From Winogradskyella aurantia (GTDB taxonomy: Bacteria > Bacteroidota > Bacteroidia > Flavobacteriales > Flavobacteriaceae): DNA of 64,000 nt. Positions 1 through 8,783 of this stretch are shown in pieces (positions within the stretch are counted from its first letter, which is position 1; each line of letters opens with the position of its first letter). The notes beneath the pieces are model-generated. The model saw only the letters and a program-made list of their open reading frames with translations, made no database searches and was not told where the DNA came from. Position numbers and translations under genes: made by a program. The stretch spans positions 124,001-188,000 of the forward strand of contig NZ_NGJN01000001.1 of NCBI RefSeq assembly GCF_002266855.1. Reading direction: 5' to 3'.

Positions 1-2449
1 TTAATCCAGCATCCGCTAAAGTATAGGCAGGTAGTTTTTGAGATTCGTAAACTCGTCCTGCAAGCGCATCCGCTACAGCTTCTTCTACATCTACAAATTC
101 ATATAAATCCGTATAGATATTATAATCCATATCTACTGATAATCCTTGGGTGATGTCAAGAACAAATCCTACACCAAAAGAGGTTTGAGGTGCATTACCT
201 ACTTTAACATCAGTTAAATTAACTTCTCCAGCTTCATCATCCAGGAACTCACCAGTATCGTCATTTTGTAAGGTAAATGGTGTAGTACCTTCATATTTCC
301 AATTTCCTAAAGAACCATAACCTCTTAAAGAGAATTTACCGCCAAGTGGTCTGTATTCAAAATCAAATTCAACACCTTGGTGTACTTGTGTAACATCGGT
401 AAATCTGTAAATTCCGAATTCTTCGTTCTCTAATTCAGTGCCAAAACTTAAGAACCTATTACCCCATTCAGTTCTGTAAACATCTACATTTAATCTAAAC
501 ACATCATTTTTAAAACGATAACCCGCTTCAAGACCAACAATTTCTTCATTATCAATTTCTGGTTCAACCAAATCATTAGAGTTTCTAATGTCTCTGAAGA
601 TGTTATCCAAGAAAGGTTGTCTTGAGAAGGTACCCACATTTGCAAAAACAGAGTGACTCTCATCTAAATTATATGATGCACCACCTTTTACTTGGTATCC
701 CACTTTATTAACTTTTTCAGACTTTCCTAAACCATTACCTGTACCAACAAAACGTCCCGTTCTTTGAAAGGATTGAGTTGATAAAGCACCCTGTACAAAT
801 ACAGAGAATTTTTCAGTAGCATATTCAGCTTGACCAAAACCACCGATATAGTTGATATTCTCTGAATAATCAAATTGTGTTCTTTGATCTTCGTCGGCAA
901 AGTCAAATAATGCCGACCATGGATTAGCTTCAAATGTTTCTGTAAACACATAGTCATCTGGCCTGTCAGTTCTAAAGTTATCTACAAAACCATTTAGCCC
1001 CATCAAATCATTGATTTGTCTCCAGTGGTCACCTTTGTATAAACGTCCATCGAAACCAACATTAAATGTCCAGTTTTCACCAGACTCTATATTTAAGTTA
1101 GATAAAAGACCATACCAGTTATGATTGTTAACAGAAGATCTTCTAACAAAACCATCACTAAAGCCGGCAAAACCATTAGAGTCTGCAGCAGCGATGTTGT
1201 TCTGCACAATTTGATCAAAATCAATTTCACCATTTGATTCTAACCTTACTCTGTTACCACTGCTACCTAACATTCCTGTTCCACCACCACGGCCCCAAGA
1301 GGCGTACAACACAGTAGAGAGGTCTAATTTTTCATTGATATCAAAATCCCAGTTTAAGTTAGCTACTGGTTTGTGATAATAGTTTCGTCGTTCTGTAAAA
1401 CGCTCGCCATCTCTAAAGCCAGTATTCGGATTATATTTATCACTGTACAATTCATAATCCTCAATATCAGTTGAAAAGTTTTGGTCATGCCATTGTGGTG
1501 CTCCAGTAATTAAAAAGTTGAAGGTATTTTTTTCATCTGGCTTATATCCCACTGAGAATAAATAGTTTTGGCCTTGACCTGCCGTACCAAAAGAATACTT
1601 TCTGTGGGCTTGCCAATGATCTACTAATACAGAGAATGCCCAGCCTTTGTCATTAACGCCAGTGTTATAAGAAAGTGTTGCCTTCATAAAACTATCATTA
1701 CCTCCCATGAATCTAACAAATCCTCCCTGTCTTTGCTCAGTTGTTTTCGATACAATATTTACTGTTCCACCAACAGATGAGATAGCCAGCTTAGAAGATC
1801 CTAGACCTCTCTGTACCTGAACCGCATTGGCAACATCTGCCATACCAGCCCAGTTAGACCAAAATAAACGACCGTCTTCAACACTATTGATAGGCTGTCC
1901 ATTTAAAAGGAATGCTGTATTTGTGTCATTAAAACCACGCAAAAATAATTGGCTATCACCAAAACCTCCCGCTTGGTTAGATACATAAATGGAAGGAGTA
2001 TTCTTCATGGACTCTGTAAACTCCACGTTACCAGCAATCTTTAGTTGAATATCCTTTCCTTTAATTGTAGATACTGCAACAGGTGTTTTTCTTGCTTCTG
2101 CGATATCGATTACCCCAGTACCAACAACGATTACCTCCTCCAAAGAGTTATCTAGGTTTAAGATTATCCTACCAAAGTCAGTGTCACCATTAAATTTCAA
2201 TACTTTAGTAGCAAAACCAACGTAGGAAATTACAATTTCTCCTGATGACGCTTTTGTTGTTAAGGTAAAATTACCTTCAAAGTCAGTTATAACGCCGTTG
2301 GTTGTGCCTTTTTCTAGAACATTAGCTCCTGGTAGAGGAGAGTTCATTTCAGCATCAATTATAATACCTTTAATTGTGCTTTGAGCGAATGTCACTGCAG
2401 AGCATAAGAATAATGCAGCGATAAAAAATAATTGAGTAGTTTTTTTCAT
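1..2449 (-). CDS. TonB-dependent receptor, 5' part (cut by window edge)
   Basis: The reading frame starts at ATG 2449 and stays open to base 1, giving about 816 residues; the C-terminal end lies outside the window. It begins with a signal peptide (MKKTTQLFFIAALFLCSAVTFAQ region), then a carboxypeptidase-regulatory-like beta domain (GANVLEKGTTNGVITDFEGN) and a TonB plug containing LLNGQPINSVEDGRLFW, followed by a long beta-barrel. Such receptors sit in the outer membrane and import large or scarce nutrients using TonB energy. The substrate cannot be told from the visible part, and no SusD-like partner is in view. A TAnnTTTG element lies about 36 bp upstream. Confidence 0.9.
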   Translation of the reverse strand, partial: MKKTTQLFFIAALFLCSAVTFAQSTIKGIIIDAEMNSPLPGANVLEKGTTNGVITDFEGNFTLTTKASSGEIVISYVGFATKVLKFNGDTDFGRIILNLDNSLEEVIVVGTGVIDIAEARKTPVAVSTIKGKDIQLKIAGNVEFTESMKNTPSIYVSNQAGGFGDSQLFLRGFNDTNTAFLLNGQPINSVEDGRLFWSNWAGMADVANAVQVQRGLGSSKLAISSVGGTVNIVSKTTEQRQGGFVRFMGGNDSFMKATLSYNTGVNDKGWAFSVLVDHWQAHRKYSFGTAGQGQNYLFSVGYKPDEKNTFNFLITGAPQWHDQNFSTDIEDYELYSDKYNPNTGFRDGERFTERRNYYHKPVANLNWDFDINEKLDLSTVLYASWGRGGGTGMLGSSGNRVRLESNGEIDFDQIVQNNIAAADSNGFAGFSDGFVRRSSVNNHNWYGLLSNLNIESGENWTFNVGFDGRLYKGDHWRQINDLMGLNGFVDNFRTDRPDDYVFTETFEANPWSALFDFADEDQRTQFDYSENINYIGGFGQAEYATEKFSVFVQGALSTQSFQRTGRFVGTGNGLGKSEKVNKVGYQVKGGASYNLDESHSVFANVGTFSRQPFLDNIFRDIRNSNDLVEPEIDNEEIVGLEAGYRFKNDVFRLNVDVYRTEWGNRFLSFGTELENEEFGIYRFTDVTQVHQGVEFDFEYRPLGGKFSLRGYGSLGNWKYEGTTPFTLQNDDTGEFLDDEAGEVNLTDVKVGNAPQTSFGVGFVLDITQGLSVDMDYNIYTDLYEFVDVEEAVADALAGRVYESQKLPAYTLADAGL

Positions 2450-2484
2450 ATAGAATAACGATTAATTAATTTCTAATATTGACG

Positions 2485-2492
2485 CAAAATTA
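2485..2492 (-). promoter_or_regulatory. Bacteroidota -7 element for the TonB receptor gene
   Basis: On the minus strand the bases read TAATTTTG, a full match to the TAnnTTTG -7 consensus of Bacteroidota sigma-A promoters. It lies 36 bp upstream of the ATG at 2449. I do not see a good TTTG -33 element at the usual spacing, so this is a candidate only. Confidence 0.4.
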
Positions 2493-2612
2493 CATAATGC
2501 TATAAGTATAACATTACGTAATTGTTAAAAGTTGGGGGTGGGCTAATATAATTGTTATATCCTGAAAATCTTTATCTTCTAAATAATATTATTTGCATTT
2601 TTTTAACAAAAA

Positions 2613-4259
2613 TTATCGATTATTCCTATAAAATCGAATCAAACCTTGAGTTGAGGCATCATTATTTGAGGTAGAAGAATCATTCTTTAATTCAGTTAAT
2701 ATAGATTTTGCCAATTGTTTGCCTAGTTCCACACCAAATTGGTCATAGCTAAATATATTCCATATAATACCTTGAACAAAAATTTTATGCTCGTACATGG
2801 CTATGAGTTTACCTAGACTCTTAGGTGTAAGTTTCTTAATCAATATGGAGGTTGTAGGCCTATTACCATCAAATACCTTAAAAGGAAGAAGAGTTTCGAT
2901 CTGTTCTTCTGAATACGATTGTTCCTTTAACTCTATAATGACCTGCTCTCTTGTTTTTCCATTCATCAAAGCTTCGGTTTGCGCAAAATAATTGGACATC
3001 AACTTGTCTTGATGATCTTTGTTCCCATATAAGGACTCCGCAAACCCAATGAAATCAGTCGGAATCAGTTTTGTGCCTTGATGGATTAATTGAAAAAACG
3101 CGTGCTGCGCATTGGTTCCTGGCTCACCCCATATTAAAGTTCCCGTTTGGTAATTAACCGGATGACCATCTCTATCTACGCTTTTTCCGTTACTTTCCAT
3201 AATACCTTGTTGAAGGTATGTCGTAAACTGGTTAAGATATTGCGTGTAGGGTATGACGGCCTCACTTTCAGAATTAAAAAAGTTGTTATACCACACCGTT
3301 AGTAATGCCGCTACGACTGGGATGTTTTCATCAAAATTAGCGGATTTAAAGTGCTCGTCCATATGATGTGCACCATCGAGCAGACTTTCAAAATTATTGT
3401 ATCCTAATGCCAGGCTGATAGACAAACCAACGGCACTCCATAAAGAAAACCGTCCTCCTACCCAGTCTTTCATAGGAAAGATGTTGTCTTCATCGATACC
3501 AAAGGCTTTAACACTTTCAATATTTGTCGACACGGCTACAAAATGCTTGGAAATAGCTTGTTGAGGCAATGATTCTAAAAACCAAGCCCTAACAGATTTT
3601 GCGTTAGATAAGGTTTCTTGAGTTGTAAAGGTCTTTGAAACAATTACAAACATGGTGGTCTCCGGGTTAAGGTCTTTTATGACTTCTTGGAAATGATCAC
3701 CGTCTACATTACTTATAAAATGAGCTTGAAGATGGTTCTTATAGAATTGTAAAGCTTCTACTACCATCGCCGGACCGAGGTCAGACCCACCTATTCCAAT
3801 ATTCACAATATCAGTAATAGGCTTACCTGTAAATCCCTTGTGCGTGCCAAAAACTACTGACTCGGTGAACTCCTTTATTTTCTGCTTTACCTTAAATATT
3901 CCAGGGACAATATTTTCTCCCTTTACAAAAATTTCTGATGATTTCGGAGCTCTTAATGCTGTATGCAATACGGCTCTTCCCTCTGTTGCATTTATAATAT
4001 CTCCACTAAAATACTTAGAAATGGCATCGGTTAAATTGACCTCTTCAGCCAATTCAACTAATAATTCCATCGTTTTAGGGGTGATTCTGTTTTTTGAAAA
4101 ATCGACATAAAAATCCTCCCATTCAACGGTTAATTTTTCTGCTCTGCTAGAATCGGCAGCGAACAAATCCTTTAGGTGTTTTGATTTTAAACTCTCAAAG
4201 TGGGATTGTAATTTTTTCCAAGAATGAGTTGTTGTGGGATTTGTTGCTTTTAATGCCAT
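2613..4259 (-). CDS. pgi: Glucose-6-phosphate isomerase
   Basis: This is a 548-residue cytoplasmic enzyme that interconverts glucose 6-phosphate and fructose 6-phosphate in glycolysis and gluconeogenesis. The family signatures are present: GIGGSDLGPAMV for phosphate binding, SKTFTTQETL, GGRFSLWS and QGIMESNGKSV. The length matches the long bacterial form (E. coli is about 549). It begins 7 bp after the M23 peptidase gene and is the last gene of a minus-strand run with DUF3108, tryptophan dioxygenase and M23 genes. Nothing unusual is seen in the coding sequence. Confidence 0.97.
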   Translation of the reverse strand: MALKATNPTTTHSWKKLQSHFESLKSKHLKDLFAADSSRAEKLTVEWEDFYVDFSKNRITPKTMELLVELAEEVNLTDAISKYFSGDIINATEGRAVLHTALRAPKSSEIFVKGENIVPGIFKVKQKIKEFTESVVFGTHKGFTGKPITDIVNIGIGGSDLGPAMVVEALQFYKNHLQAHFISNVDGDHFQEVIKDLNPETTMFVIVSKTFTTQETLSNAKSVRAWFLESLPQQAISKHFVAVSTNIESVKAFGIDEDNIFPMKDWVGGRFSLWSAVGLSISLALGYNNFESLLDGAHHMDEHFKSANFDENIPVVAALLTVWYNNFFNSESEAVIPYTQYLNQFTTYLQQGIMESNGKSVDRDGHPVNYQTGTLIWGEPGTNAQHAFFQLIHQGTKLIPTDFIGFAESLYGNKDHQDKLMSNYFAQTEALMNGKTREQVIIELKEQSYSEEQIETLLPFKVFDGNRPTTSILIKKLTPKSLGKLIAMYEHKIFVQGIIWNIFSYDQFGVELGKQLAKSILTELKNDSSTSNNDASTQGLIRFYRNNR

Positions 4260-4266
4260 TATCTAA

Positions 4267-5562
4267 TTATGAAATTGGGTCTTCAGTGATTGTGTTTTCT
4301 TTGGTCTTAGGTTCGGCTTCTATGAAATAGATGTTGTCCAAACGTTCTTTAATGGGTTTTATAAAGTCTAAATACCTAGCTTTTAAGCTTTCTGAGATTG
4401 GTTCTGCTTCTGGCAGTTTCTCCCTAAATGGATCTACTTGTCTACCATTTTTCCAGAATCTGTAACAGACATGTGGTCCTCCAGTATTACCTGTCATACC
4501 CACATAGCCAATTATGTCGCCTTGCTTAACAAATTGGCCTTTTTTAACGGCACGCCTACTCATGTGCAAATACTGTGTGCTATAGGTTGCATTATGCCTT
4601 ATTTTTACATACTTACCATTTCCTCCTCTTCTTGTAGATTCCACAACCGTACCATTGGCAGTGGCCATAATCGGTGTTCCTACAGCTGCAGCAAAATCAG
4701 TTCCTTTGTGAGGACGTACCTTGTACCCGTAGTAAGCTATACGGCGCTTCAAGTTATAGCGTGAAGAAATTCTGCTATATTGCACGGGTGCTTTTAAAAA
4801 GGCCCGTCTTAGGTTTTTTGCGGTTTCACTGAAATAATCCTTAATTCCTTTTATGGAATCTGTTTCAAACTGAAAGGCGTAAAGGGAATCGCCGTTGTGC
4901 TCAAAATAGGAGGCTTTTACATCGTGCACTCCCGCGTATAAGGTGTCATCAATATATTTATCCGTATAAATTACTTTAAAACGATCTCCTTTTTGCAAAC
5001 GTCTAAAGTCTATGGTCCACGCATAGATATCATCAGCCAATTTATTAACCAAAACCTGACTGAGACCCATTTCTTCAATAGTTTCCGATATTGAGCTTTC
5101 AATTATTCCGGTTGCGGTTTTTTCCACATATTTTATGGGCTTTTTACTTGTGTAAGCATGAATAGAATCCTTAAAATTTATAACCACATAATCTTCTAAG
5201 CTCTGTTGATAAATAAAACAGGTAGGCAACTCCAAACTATCCTTTGAACACAACAAGGTATAGGGTTTCCCTATTTGCAATCGTCTAATATCAAACGTGT
5301 CCTTGGCCTTCTCGGCAATTTGGTAGATTTTTGGATAATCTAGTTTATTGCGCTCTAGAATTTCCCCAAAGCTATCTCCATTTTTAATGGTATCGCGCTT
5401 AACAATATAGTCGCTGAGGTTAAATCCGAATTCTAAAATTTTCTCTTTCTCTACTTTTTCAGCAAGCTCTTGTTTTAATACCTTTTCTTCCGGATAATCC
5501 TCTTTACAGGCATAAAAGCTTACTGCAATTACGGCTATTGCTACTAATCGTTTTAATTGCAT
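4267..5562 (-). CDS. M23 family peptidase, putative lipoprotein
   Basis: The protein has 431 residues with a short N-terminal hydrophobic segment ending in a lipobox-like SFYAC (Cys19), so it is probably an envelope lipoprotein. Residues about 50-110 resemble a LysM/OapA-type domain. The C-terminal half is a LytM/M23 zinc endopeptidase domain that would cut peptidoglycan cross-links: zinc ligands His285 and Asp289 in HKGTD, His333 in YLHM, and a GPHVCYRF motif. In canonical LytM enzymes the last motif is HxH; here it is His364-Val-Cys366, so one zinc ligand is cysteine. The gene follows the tryptophan dioxygenase by 14 bp. It may act in cell division or envelope remodelling. Confidence 0.88.
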   Translation of the reverse strand: MQLKRLVAIAVIAVSFYACKEDYPEEKVLKQELAEKVEKEKILEFGFNLSDYIVKRDTIKNGDSFGEILERNKLDYPKIYQIAEKAKDTFDIRRLQIGKPYTLLCSKDSLELPTCFIYQQSLEDYVVINFKDSIHAYTSKKPIKYVEKTATGIIESSISETIEEMGLSQVLVNKLADDIYAWTIDFRRLQKGDRFKVIYTDKYIDDTLYAGVHDVKASYFEHNGDSLYAFQFETDSIKGIKDYFSETAKNLRRAFLKAPVQYSRISSRYNLKRRIAYYGYKVRPHKGTDFAAAVGTPIMATANGTVVESTRRGGNGKYVKIRHNATYSTQYLHMSRRAVKKGQFVKQGDIIGYVGMTGNTGGPHVCYRFWKNGRQVDPFREKLPEAEPISESLKARYLDFIKPIKERLDNIYFIEAEPKTKENTITEDPIS

Positions 5563-5576
5563 TAATCTAAAGCTAA

Positions 5577-6509
5577 TTATAAATTATTTCCCCAATTTTT
5601 CAATTCATCCTCAGTCCATAAATCCGGAAAAAAAATACGTCTTTGATATTTTGGATGCATATATTTTTTCCAGTCACTTCCTCCCGTTGCCTCACCATCG
5701 CCAATACCACTTTCAATATAATGTTTTGCAGTATTATAATGTGCCATTACCCATGTGACATTAACTGTATAATCATAATGTCTCATGGCTTTTATTAAAT
5801 CCTCGTCCTTTTGATCATCAAAGGGCAACTCTTTAAACCGTGTCCAAAGGTTTTTAGTGTTATAGGTTTCCATAAAACTTAAAAACTCATCTTTATAACG
5901 GTTTTCAAAATTAACCAAAAGTGTAGATTTTTTGCCTGTTTTGTGATTTTTTCCTGCAGCCTGCCAATACAAGTGCTCAAAGGCATGGGTAAAAGGCGTA
6001 TTCCTGTCAATATTTGATCTAAACCTGTAATCTATTAGATTGATAAGTTCTGTTGAAGCGAACTCAATGAGTCGGTATTGAGCACTCTGAAATCCACTTG
6101 CCGGCGTTAAGGTATACCGAAACTTCATATACTGTTCAACATCCATGCCCTCCCTCATGATATTGAATGAGGTTGTCAACATATCAAAATAACGACTGAT
6201 TCGCATTATTTTACCCTCAAAAAAAGTAGCGTCCAGTTCCGTTTTTTCCGCTACTTGGGAAATTTCCCATAAAATCATCTTAAAAATCAACTCATTTATT
6301 TGATGATAGGCTATAAAAACCATCTCATCTGGTAAGGTTGTCCGCTGTATTTGAAGGTTTAGTAAGGCATCTGTTTGAATATAATCCCAATATGTAATAG
6401 GCTTACTATAAAGAAGACCATATAAATGGTCGTCTGTTTGTTGGTCTATTTTTTGGTACTTCTCTTGAAGTGCATTGATGATGTCATCGAAATTTTGTTG
6501 GTCAGGCAT
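5577..6509 (-). CDS. kynA: Tryptophan 2,3-dioxygenase family protein
   Basis: The protein has 310 residues and is related to haem-dependent tryptophan 2,3-dioxygenase, which opens the indole ring to give N-formylkynurenine. Recognisable motifs are YHQINELIFKM near residue 90, LTPASGFQSAQYRLIEF in the middle, and HAFEHLYWQAAG. The length is slightly above the bacterial norm (about 280-310). It starts 3 bp after the DUF3108 gene, so translation is probably coupled. No kynurenine pathway gene follows in this window, but the tyrosine catabolic genes hppD and hmgA lie just upstream on the same strand. The gene symbol is by homology; substrate specificity is untested. Confidence 0.88.
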   Translation of the reverse strand: MPDQQNFDDIINALQEKYQKIDQQTDDHLYGLLYSKPITYWDYIQTDALLNLQIQRTTLPDEMVFIAYHQINELIFKMILWEISQVAEKTELDATFFEGKIMRISRYFDMLTTSFNIMREGMDVEQYMKFRYTLTPASGFQSAQYRLIEFASTELINLIDYRFRSNIDRNTPFTHAFEHLYWQAAGKNHKTGKKSTLLVNFENRYKDEFLSFMETYNTKNLWTRFKELPFDDQKDEDLIKAMRHYDYTVNVTWVMAHYNTAKHYIESGIGDGEATGGSDWKKYMHPKYQRRIFFPDLWTEDELKNWGNNL

Positions 6510-6512
6510 AAA

Positions 6513-7301
6513 TTAAAATTCTACTTTAAAAGAATGTTTTAGTCCTTTGAAAGCCACAAGATCGGCCCGTAATGACCCTACCGCTAAATCTGCTTTTATC
6601 TTTAAAGGTAATTTATTTTTATCTGCGCTTACCCAAAGGGTTAAACTTTCTTCTTCCTTAAAGACGCGACCCGCCATTACATAAGGTCTAAATTTAAGGG
6701 TTTTTATCCTTCCAAACTCGGTTTTAATGGTTTGTCGTCCCAAATATTTTAATTTAAATCCATAATTCTCTTCATCAAAAAACATATTTAACGAGACTAT
6801 ATCTCCCCTTTTTATTTTTTCAGTATCGTAATTATTTCTCAAGTAATAGAAAGCAGAGACCATGTCCTGCACATCTTGTTCGGTGCGCACCGTACTGACT
6901 TTATCGTGTTTTTTGTTGTAGACTGTGGCCTTTCTTTCCTTATGGTTGAAATCTATTTCAATGTCTTTTGTATGACCTCCCTCATCCGTTTTTCTGATAA
7001 ACCTGTAAGGCACAACCGATTCCTTATCAAAATAACTTTCATAGCGGTCTTCAACCTTAAAAAACCAACTGATGGCACCAGTCGTCCAGCCCTTACCCAC
7101 TACATGATATACCGGTTTTCCGTTTAAAATAGTATCTGCTACCGTTAATGTGGCATTACCTGCTTTTAGGAAACCGCTATAGCTCATTTCAAATTTAAAC
7201 CATTCCCCATCTTGAAATGCAGATTCTTTGTTTACATCTGCAAGTTGAAGACCAATTAAAAGGCATACCGCTGTTAAAATACTTTTCATAATTCTTTGCA
7301 T
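6513..7301 (-). CDS. DUF3108 domain-containing exported protein
   Basis: The product has up to 262 residues with a signal peptide; a second ATG at 7289 (giving MKSILTAVC) is an equally good start. The body is a beta-rich DUF3108 domain with the typical RYESYFDKESVVPYRF segment and LTLWVSADKNKLPLKI near the C-terminus. Members are periplasmic or outer-membrane-facing proteins of unproven function. The gene opens the operon that continues with tryptophan dioxygenase, the M23 peptidase and pgi. The 266 bp upstream (7302-7567) contain no gene that I can support and presumably hold its promoter. Confidence 0.85.
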   Translation of the reverse strand: MQRIMKSILTAVCLLIGLQLADVNKESAFQDGEWFKFEMSYSGFLKAGNATLTVADTILNGKPVYHVVGKGWTTGAISWFFKVEDRYESYFDKESVVPYRFIRKTDEGGHTKDIEIDFNHKERKATVYNKKHDKVSTVRTEQDVQDMVSAFYYLRNNYDTEKIKRGDIVSLNMFFDEENYGFKLKYLGRQTIKTEFGRIKTLKFRPYVMAGRVFKEEESLTLWVSADKNKLPLKIKADLAVGSLRADLVAFKGLKHSFKVEF

Positions 7302-7567
7302 TATATAGGCAAACCATAAGTTGTCTTATTTCATTTACCTCAATCTTTAACGCATTTACCACGTTATTGATTGTGCATATACAATTACTATTCCAAATGT
7401 ATTAAAACATTGAAGCACAAACCAAAATGATTTGATAATTTTAATACTTTTTACCATCTATGCCCTCAATTTGATTTTTATGAGATATTATAGCAGCGGC
7501 AAGCTTTACAACCTTAAAAACACTTTGTGATTTTGTAAATCTTTGGTTTTTACTCTAGTACTTTTCC

Positions 7568-8728
7568 CTAGAGTGTACCTCTTTTGGCTTGCTCACGCTC
7601 AATAGATTCAAAAAGAGCTTTAAAATTACCTGCCCCAAAGCCTTGTGCTCCCATTCGCTGGATAATTTCAAAAAATAATGTAGGCCTATCCTCAACGGGT
7701 TTTGTAAATATTTGAAGTAAATACCCTTCTTCATCCGCATCGACTAAAATAGACAATTTTTGAAGCTCATTAATATCTTCTTTCATCATTTCCATATGCA
7801 CTCCTAGACGTTCTGGAATCATATCGTAATAGGATTGTGGTGGTGGTGGAAGAAACTCAACACCCCTAGCTTTAAGCTGAGCAACTGTTTTTATTATATC
7901 ATCAGTAGCAACCGCTAAATGCTGTACCCCTGAGCCCTCATAAAAATCGAGATATTCTTCAATCTGCGATTTCTTAGCAGCTTCTGCTGGTTCGTTTATT
8001 GGGAATTTTATGCGGCCGTTTCCATTACTCATTACTTTACTCATAAGCGCAGAGTACTCAGTGTGTATTTGTTTGTCGTCAAACGACAAAAAGTTCACGA
8101 ACCCCATCACATCCTCATACCATTTTACCCATTGGTTCATTTCACCCCAACCCACATTACCAACCATGTGGTCAATATATTTTAAACCTACAGGCTCAGG
8201 ATTGTAGTCACTTTCCCAGGCTACAAATCCTGGCATAAAAACACCCTTGTAATTTTTTCGTTCGACAAACATGTGTACTGTTTCACCATACGTATAAATT
8301 CCTGCCCGTACCACTTCTCCAAATTCGTCTTTTTCAACCACAGGTTCCATGTAAGACTTAGCACCTCTTTTTGTCGTTTCTTCAAAAGACTTTCGCGCGT
8401 CGTCCACCCATAGGGCAATAACCTTTACACCATCCCCATGCTTTACAATATGGTCGTTTATTGGTGATTTACTAGTTAGAGGCGTTGTTAGCACTAACCT
8501 TATTTTGTCTTGTTTCAGCACGTAACTGACAGAGTCCCTAGAGCCTGTTTCTAGCCCTCTATAAGCATAGGATTGAAATCCGAATGCTGTCTTATAAAAG
8601 TGAGCAGACTGCTTTGCATTACCCACATAAAACTCCACATAATCCGTACCTAAAAGCGGCAGAAAATCTTGAGCTCCTTCGAATATTTTTTCTAGACCAT
8701 AGTCTACACTTTTTACCTCTTTTGCCAT
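7568..8728 (-). CDS. hppD: 4-Hydroxyphenylpyruvate dioxygenase
   Basis: This 386-residue Fe(II) enzyme turns 4-hydroxyphenylpyruvate into homogentisate, the second step of tyrosine degradation. Two vicinal-oxygen-chelate domains are visible. The iron ligands of the catalytic C-terminal half are His in KYIDHMVGNV, His in GVQHLAVATDDII and Glu in EGYLLQIFTKP. The conserved C-terminal FEIIQRMGAQGFGAGNFKAL closes the active site. The gene lies 55 bp downstream of hmgA, which acts on its product, so the two are probably co-transcribed. Confidence 0.97.
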   Translation of the reverse strand: MAKEVKSVDYGLEKIFEGAQDFLPLLGTDYVEFYVGNAKQSAHFYKTAFGFQSYAYRGLETGSRDSVSYVLKQDKIRLVLTTPLTSKSPINDHIVKHGDGVKVIALWVDDARKSFEETTKRGAKSYMEPVVEKDEFGEVVRAGIYTYGETVHMFVERKNYKGVFMPGFVAWESDYNPEPVGLKYIDHMVGNVGWGEMNQWVKWYEDVMGFVNFLSFDDKQIHTEYSALMSKVMSNGNGRIKFPINEPAEAAKKSQIEEYLDFYEGSGVQHLAVATDDIIKTVAQLKARGVEFLPPPPQSYYDMIPERLGVHMEMMKEDINELQKLSILVDADEEGYLLQIFTKPVEDRPTLFFEIIQRMGAQGFGAGNFKALFESIEREQAKRGTL

Positions 8729-8783
8729 AATTTATTGACTTATTTTGTTATTGTTGATTGATTAATTTATTGTCTTTGAGAAT

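Noticed and set aside
4438-4764. 108-residue open frame on the plus strand
   Set aside because: Antisense to the M23 peptidase catalytic domain, whose motifs clearly define the coding strand.
7302-7567. Possible small gene in the 266-bp gap between hppD and the DUF3108 gene
   Set aside because: The only open frame there overlaps the 3' end of hppD in another frame. I see no start with coding character, so the gap is treated as intergenic.
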